A program made the translations under genes and the position numbers. A DNA stretch of 23,638 bases from Lineolata rhizophorae. Lineage: Eukaryota > Ascomycota > Dothideomycetes > Lineolatales > Lineolataceae. Every line of letters begins with the position of its first letter. Within the stretch, counting starts at the first letter, position 1. Below the pieces are notes generated by a model, which did no database searches, had not been told where the DNA came from, and was given only the letters and a program-made list of their open reading frames with translations. Shown here piece after piece: positions 18,674 to 23,638 of the stretch. Location: assembly GCA_010093515.1 (NCBI GenBank), contig MU001684.1, positions 10,067 to 33,704 on the forward strand, in the 5' to 3' direction.

Positions 18674-19619
18674 GTGGAGCAGAACAACCATTCTACGGAT
18701 TTCAAGTGTGTGTTCAGCTGTCACGGTTCTTTGTTTTACTAGCTCAATACATTGTCCTGTATTCCTTTAAGAAATCATATGGGAAGGCAGCATATACCAA
18801 AGACGCCCTAGCTAGAAGTGAAGTCTGATACCAAGTACAAGAACTCCTCTAAAATAACGATATTCTCGTGAACTCAATGGGACATGCCCCAACCATGCCA
18901 CGATCACTGTACTTTTCCCGGCCTATGCTCTACCAGCTTCTCACATCGTTCAATAAACTCTGTGGCTAGCCACTTTCCCTCTTCAAAATGTTCCCAGGCG
19001 CCGCACAGCCTTAGATGCCCCCTGACAAAGGCGTCCCAGGGTTTCCTCTCCTCCGAACACTCTTAGCCACGCGTTATACCTCTACTACGGCGAGGCGGAT
19101 TCTGGTAGCACGAATCATTGGTAAAGAAGGCGTCGATTGCAATGTTAACCCCGTCGCTGTTGAATTCGATCGGACGGCGCTTGCTAAAGACGAGGGGATA
19201 CAAGACGGTAACGGAACGAGCGAGGGCGGTAGTCGAAATACTAGGCACGTCCAGCTAAGCGTTGAGTTGGGAGCGCGCAAGAGACCTAGCTTAGACGGCT
19301 GGATAGGAGCAGATATAAGGACGACGGGGAGCGCTCTGCTTCGGCGTGGCCCTGGCACGGCGGTGCCGCCCGGAATGTAGGCTTCATCGATGTAAGAGAC
19401 CACTTAGAATTTTGATCGCTAACTACCCTTTGACAGGCAACTACTATGCTAACTATGATTTTCTAGACAGCCCGAACGCGACAGCTTCAACGCCGATATT
19501 CGGATCTCAAGACCATGCTAACGTCCCAGAGCATTCCTCCCTCCGCGGCCATTCCTAACAATATCCATTTTCATGTTTCGCACACACAAGCCCTGCTTTC
19601 AAAAAAAAAAAAAATTAGG
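18674..19619. other. Gene-poor region with ambiguous frames
   Basis: Overlapping frames at 19,015-19,380 (plus, 121 codons) and 19,074-19,403 (minus, 109 codons) cover the same DNA. Neither has a domain, clear promoter or splice sites, so neither is annotated. Ends with a run of 14 A at 19,601-19,614. Confidence 0.35.
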
Positions 19620-19987
19620 TAAAAGCTTCAGTGCCTCGCTCTACCAAAGTTAAGCCAATCCCAACCGAAGACTTGCAGTGCGATGCCAGCCGAATATATA
19701 TTGGCGAAGTGACAAGAGCCAGCGAGAAAAACCCCGAGGAGCTACGCAAGACGCTGTGGAAGCGTGACACATCATTTCCTATCTCCGTTCAAGGACATCG
19801 TGAGATCACGTACAAGCAACTACGCTATATCTCTGCCCAACCTAGGAGCTACTCCATAAGGGCTGCTGAGAATTGGAATGTATGCGAAGAGAAAAGTGCC
19901 AGAGACATGTTTATGCCGGGATACCTAAAAAAGTGTACCCAAACACAGAGATACCGAGGAATGATTCGACGATGCAGAAGGCGCTAG
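19620..19987 (+). other. Orphan open frame, possible exon or gene relic
   Basis: Open from a TAG at about 19,617 to the stop at 19,985-19,987, with no ATG until codon 93 of the GTG frame (19,631). Translation looks protein-like (IYIGEVTRASEKNPEELRK, GHREITYKQLRYISAQPR) and is Lys/Arg-rich. GCTTCAG at 19,624-19,630 could be an acceptor. It lies directly after the poly-A run. Family unknown. Confidence 0.22.
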
Positions 19988-20449
19988 GCGTCCAGGTACG
20001 GTAGAAAAGAGAATAAAGGTATTTGGTTTAGGAGGCATACAGACGTAAAGTGAGGCAATGTTTTGGCCTTGCTGTAGGTCTTGCTTATCTTATCGTAGCT
20101 GCTATTCCATCTTTCTCCTGCGGACTTGTCCGCCTGACAAACCATGGGCCTATAAGAGTGTGCTATAACGCGCGCCTCTGTTTGTTTTTGGGGACCTTTT
20201 ATCTTCTTATAATCCGCCCTACCACCCCGCGGAACGATCTCCTCCACGCTCTTCTAAACACGCATTCAAGCCACTACTACATTACAATTAAGCTCCGCTC
20301 TTCGGTCCTCGTCTGCAGCAACGCGTTTTTGTCTACAGCGGAAAAGAAAATCTAGAACTCTGCTCGCACCTCGCCCGGCCGGGTTCGGACGAAATACGCA
20401 CTACACAATCGCTGCCGACAAGGGCGCTACAAATCCCACCACGCCCAAT
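19988..20449. other. Upstream region of the small membrane protein gene
   Basis: Contains CTTATAATCC near 20,207, a weak TATA-like sequence about 240 bp before ATG 20450, and a C-rich stretch near 20,280-20,440. No separate gene is annotated. Confidence 0.35.
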
Positions 20450-20761
20450 ATGGCATCCGATGCGGCCGTTCATGGCCCAAATAACGACGCTGTGTCCATT
20501 ATCCAAACCACACTTGCCATGTTGCTCTTTGTCCAGCAAATTATCGAAGTCTACAAACTCGTACGAGCCGTTAGCAAACTTGTGTTCTGGATCGCGCGAG
20601 TCGTTGTCAAGTCTTCGGTCTACATTGCAGGCGGAATCGTCGGACTACTCGAACTCGTAGTCATGCAAACGCAACGTTTCATGTCCCGTGTTTTGAGCCA
20701 ACTTCTAAAGCCGGAGCTATCGATCGTGATCGTCGCGCTTACGCTGTTCTTCTCAAACTAA
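20450..20761 (+). CDS. Small multi-pass membrane protein (103 aa)
   Basis: ATG 20450 (CCAATATGGCATCC). After a polar 14-residue start there are three hydrophobic spans: about 16-34 (SIIQTTLAMLLFVQQIIEV), 44-70 (with IVGLLELVV) and 88-102 (LSIVIVALTLFFS), the last ending two residues before the stop. Basic residues fall between spans (YKLVRAVSK, QTQRFMSR). No family is recognised. It has a complete start and stop and consistent composition, so I think it is real. Confidence 0.5.
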   Translation: MASDAAVHGPNNDAVSIIQTTLAMLLFVQQIIEVYKLVRAVSKLVFWIARVVVKSSVYIAGGIVGLLELVVMQTQRFMSRVLSQLLKPELSIVIVALTLFFSN

Positions 20762-21335
20762 CCGACGTCGAAAGATTACGGCTGTCCGAAATCTCAAACT
20801 CGTCCCACGAGATGCGTTCCTGCGCATTGGCTAGAGGCGTTGGGTAAGAGTTGAGAAGGAAGGAAAGGCATAAAGCAGTGGTTGTGTGGGGGATAGCGCG
20901 ATGGCAGGGTAGCACTTCGCTGCGTTCGGCGGCGGCTCAGGCCAAATAGGCTCTGGCATGGGTATGGAATATACTTCAAATGCAGTGTGCTTGCATGCGT
21001 CTGGCCTACCACGCGAACCGCCAAACATGCCTTATATTTCCGCTATGACATGGCGCACGCGAAAACCAGATGGCCAAAGGGGGGCATTGGCGCAAGGCAA
21101 CAACGCCCTGGCGATCCATTCATCTCGCCTACCACATGCCCATATCCTTCGCTGCCAGGCCGATACTTCCAGTCCGCTCCTCGCATCCCGCGCCGTGCGG
21201 TGCTTCATCTAGCCTGACCGTGAGGTCGGCTTTGGTACGGCATCGGGAGACCCCGGACTCGTCCCAGGGCATCGATGTGGAGGCGCCGGGCCTAGACCGG
21301 ACGGCTGCAAGCGGAGAGAAAGTGGGCGTGGCAAC
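20762..21335. other. Intergenic leading into the GC-rich repeat array
   Basis: A 65-codon minus-strand frame with ATG at 21,028 (Pro-rich, MFGGSRGRPDACKHTAF...) has a stop directly upstream and no other support. GC content rises from about 21,040. Confidence 0.35.
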
Positions 21336-22200
21336 GAAGCAAAGTAAGTTGGCCCGTTTTGAGTTTGGATGCGCGCTTGTTTCTCGAGGATAGGGAGGGC
21401 GAACGCCGGGCGCCGGTTGGCGCCACAAGACGCGGGGGCAGGATCCAACCAATCGCGCGCGGGCCGTCTGGATCGGGAAATCCGGCGCCGCGGCAAAATC
21501 GAACGTCGGCAGGATTTTCCTCGCCTTTCAGCGTCATCTCCTCCACGGCTGCGGCGCCCCGGGGCCTGCGGCCCAAGCCACACGCCCTCCCCGACCGGAT
21601 CCGGCAACCTCCGGCCTAAAATCGAACGTCGACATTTTCGTCACGAAATCGGCATGCGGCTCTCGTTGCCCAGGTGGTCGCACGGCGTGCCGATGCGGCA
21701 ACTGCAAGCCACCCGTCGACGCGCCCAATCGCGAGCCGTGCGCCGCGCTGGATCAGGAAGTCCTGATCGCAAAATCGACCGTCGGCATAATTATCAACAC
21801 GCTAGATGAGGCTGTTCTCTCGTGCGCTCGCGCCGTCGCCCGGCCACGCGGTCGCTGCATCCAACCAACCACACCAGCCTCGTCCGGATCCGGCAACTTG
21901 CATCGCAAAATCGAACGTCGGCGAGCCTTTCCATCATAGCCGTGCCCAATGGCGCCCGCCCGGGCACATGGAACGCGGCGGAACAGCGTTTCGACCCAAC
22001 GGCGTGTCGAGCCAATCATTCGGTCGCGGCCCCGGATTGGGGAATTGCTAGTAAAATCTAACGTCGGCTGGATTTTTGTCGTGATAGGCACGCGCGCATT
22101 GTGGAATTGGAGCGTGTCGTTCTCGGAAGAGTGCTACGAAAGCGTCCGGAAGAGATCCTGGATCGGTCCCTGATCCGATAGAGTAACGTACGCGAGCTGG
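21336..22200. repeat. GC-rich diverged tandem array, about 7 units of 123-153 bp
   Basis: Core AAAATCGAACGTCGGC or a close variant starts at 21,495, 21,618, 21,771, 21,907 and 22,053. Weaker copies sit at about 21,342 (AAAGTAAGTTGGC) and about 22,179 (AGAGTAACGTACGC). Spacings are 153, 123, 153, 136, 146 and 126 bp. About 19-25 bp before most cores lies GGATC inside a dyad (CCGGATCCGG, or GATCAGGAAGTCCTGATC). Before that, several units carry CCAATC or CCAACCAA; after the core several have ATTTTC-TC. Many open frames occur on both strands here only because the DNA is GC-rich. No known element ends are seen. Confidence 0.82.
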
Positions 22201-22309
22201 GCAGTCTAACTACATTTAGGATCCAACACACATCCCCAGATTTGAAGCTGTAGGAAACTACACGCAATTGAGATTATACGATAGATCGTAGGTGTTGAGG
22301 AAAATCCAC
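22201..22309. other. Short spacer between array and Copia remnant
   Basis: A/T-richer sequence without gene signals. It may include the decayed end of the Copia element, but no LTR boundary is visible. Confidence 0.3.
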
Positions 22310-22700
22310 TCATCCAAGCTGTCCTACGAATCGCTCATGATGCTGATGTACAAGAGCCCTTTGTAAGGCCGTTAGCGACTATATTAGCTGTGGCCACCTA
22401 TTCTATAGCGACGCAGCCTTTATCAATTTCTTGCCGAATCCGGAGGCGTTGAATATCAACGTGTTTCAACTTTGTACGAGTTGTAGTGTAGCCTTGTAAG
22501 AACTAGCATGCCCTAGCCTGGCACAGTATCGCACCCTGGGTGCAACACTGCCAGCTAAGAACATATACTCGCTAACACCTAAAGAACTAGTGTAGCTCCA
22601 GTATAGATATCGTAATCGAGTAGAGCAAAGTGAAGCAAGATCTTTTTTCAGCACTATACGGGCTGTCATGGACAGCATAGATAGTGGCAGCAGTAGCACG
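22310..22700 (-). mobile_element. Broken Ty1/Copia retrotransposon remnant (RNase H end of pol)
   Basis: On the minus strand short stretches match the end of Copia polyproteins: SEYVFLAGS (RNase H region), then TKLKHVDIQRLRIRQEIDKG and VATANIVANGLTKG, in family order. It is a fossil: only the 3' part of pol is present, with several breaks, so it is inactive. It appears old to middle-aged, since the motifs are recognisable but no own LTR is attached. Confidence 0.8.
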
Positions 22701-22974
22701 TAAGTTTACGGCTACGCGGTGCCGGCCCCGGCTCCGCTCTATGCGGCACATGTAGATCGCAGAATAGAGCTTAGCTCGTGCTCTGCAACCTCACCTAATG
22801 CACTCTGTTTGACACCGTACTCTCTGAGACGCTCGACATGGGCGATAGTAGTTGAGTGAAGCAAAGCGAGGCAAGACTAATCAGGCCGCGAAGCAAGCTA
22901 TGTACGAGTGAAGCGAGTAACAAGAGAGGGCTACAGGTATAACCTCGTTAATATATTGATAAATTATTTGGCTG
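22701..22974. other. Spacer between Copia remnant and solo LTR
   Basis: Contains a GC palindromic stretch (GCCGGCCCCGGC near 22,723) and short GAAGCAAAGCGAG / GAAGCGAG repeats at 22,858-22,920, plausibly more decayed element sequence. A protein-like minus-strand stretch at about 22,760-22,850 (HVERLREYGVKQSALGEV) is too short to assign. Confidence 0.3.
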
Positions 22975-22979
22975 TCTGT

Positions 22980-23154
22980 TGTAATGGGCTAGAGCCCAGG
23001 TAGATCCTCGGTGGAACCTTCGGTAAGACTTCGGATCGGGGTTGAGTACCTCCGATCCTCTGCTAGGTAGAAAACTCTATCCGAGAGCCTTTCGGCTCCT
23101 TATCGAATACAATCCTGTTACCAGGCACCGGCAACCTCTGCGCAGCCCCTTACA
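22980..23154. mobile_element. Solo LTR, 175 bp, probably Copia-type
   Basis: Begins TGTAATGGGC and ends CCCCTTACA, so its ends are the inverted pair TGTAA/TTACA with the TG...CA of LTRs. It is bordered by TCTGT at 22,975-22,979 and TCTGT at 23,155-23,159, a 5-bp target duplication. No primer-binding site or coding part adjoins either side, as expected after LTR-LTR recombination. The intact duplication suggests a fairly recent insertion. Orientation is uncertain; the minus strand would match the nearby pol remnant. Confidence 0.8.
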
Positions 23155-23159
23155 TCTGT

Positions 23160-23597
23160 TACCTACAAGAAAGACAGAATGAAATCAATAGAAGCTCAGT
23201 AAATAAAAAAAACCAGTCTATCAAGGAGCGGATCACAAGTCGTACAGCACTGTTATAGAACCAAAGTCCGATTGAGGTGGAGATAAGATGTAGAACCGAA
23301 GTATAAGGCCTATCTAGTGATCTGTCTAGTAGTGAGATCCAGGCGGAGTTGAACGTACGTGCCCAGCCCACTCGCAGATGCTGTACTTCTACGTATAGTA
23401 GCATTTCACTCGATACGGCCAAAAATCAACAGGAAGCAAAGCTTCTACCTGGTTACAGTTGACCTGGCCTGTTAGCCAGACCTTGGCACATGGTCTTGGC
23501 ATGTTAAAAGGCTACTATACCTATGCAATTTTAACTGGTTTACTTAGGTTGCATATTTAATAGGTCTATTTGCCTTAAATGTTTAATAACGTAATCA
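23160..23597. other. A/T-rich sequence without a gene
   Basis: A minus-strand frame (23,159-23,422, 87 codons) is hydrophobic and lacks a family or a clear ATG context. Small inverted motif AGACC/GGTCT at 23,478-23,496. Nothing else is seen. Confidence 0.35.
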
Positions 23598-23631
23598 CCC
23601 ACCGAGTGTCTCAACCCATCGAGTGTCTCAG
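23598..23631. repeat. 17-bp tandem repeat, two copies, at the window edge
   Basis: CCCACCGAGTGTCTCAA followed directly by CCCATCGAGTGTCTCAG; two transition differences. It could be the start of a larger array or the end of a DNA transposon whose body lies beyond the window. Confidence 0.55.
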
Positions 23632-23638
23632 GGACGCG

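Noticed and set aside
21070-22091. Many 64-146 codon frames on both strands across the repeat array
   Set aside because: They overlap each other, change content with each repeat unit and have no domain; they follow from GC-richness.
21336-22200. CRISPR array
   Set aside because: The repeats are diverged, unequally spaced and too far apart, and the DNA is fungal.
23155-23185. Primer-binding site after the LTR
   Set aside because: Neither side of the 175-bp LTR shows a tRNA-complementary stretch, and the same 5-bp duplication lies on both sides, so it is a solo LTR.

Overview
The window looks like nuclear DNA of a filamentous ascomycete (Pezizomycotina; a dothideomycete is my guess). The reasons are short GT-AG introns of 52-150 nt with CTGAC/CTGAT-like branch points, a heterokaryon-incompatibility (HET) domain gene, many short lineage-restricted disordered proteins, and Copia-type retrotransposon remnants. 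Nothing bacterial (Shine-Dalgarno sites, operons) is visible. Gene density is low and most of the DNA is intergenic or decayed, as in an accessory or subtelomere-like region. That location is an inference.

Left part (1-5,080): a large secreted Cys-rich protein gene lies on the minus strand and runs off the left edge. Its two exons are joined by a 54-nt intron. Six copies of ACTGA at exact 11-bp spacing sit just before its start codon. After an uncertain orphan exon (about 2,048-2,479) comes a decayed coding locus (about 3,170-4,550). It has a good TATA box and leader, but its reading frames are broken mainly by stops that one C-to-T change could create. A second decayed fragment with DUF3632-like features follows (4,406-5,078).

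Middle (5,378-10,333): a well-supported HET-domain gene (717 aa, one intron placed from the conserved SYVWG motif), then a 503-aa disordered acidic/basic protein gene with one intron, both on the minus strand. A diverged coding-like repeat occurs at 2,645-2,726 and again at 8,012-8,100.

Right-middle (10,334-20,761): mostly gene-poor. It holds small, low-complexity genes: a possible S/N/Q-rich protein (11,588-11,926), a Glu/Gln-rich protein with a TATA box but one in-frame TAG (12,878-13,498), and an RGG-box protein with a TATA box, probable 5' UTR intron and one coding intron (15,843-16,520). It also holds a Thr/Pro-rich Cys protein (17,116-17,424) and two small membrane proteins (18,231-18,557 and 20,450-20,761).

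Right end (20,762-23,638): a GC-rich array of about seven diverged units spaced 123-153 bp apart, each carrying a core like AAAATCGAACGTCGGC next to a GGATC dyad. It is followed by a broken Copia pol remnant, a 175-bp solo LTR with TGTAA/TTACA ends and a TCTGT target duplication, and a 17-bp tandem repeat at the edge. The genes do not form an evident pathway. The array and the stop-riddled locus are the least explained structures.
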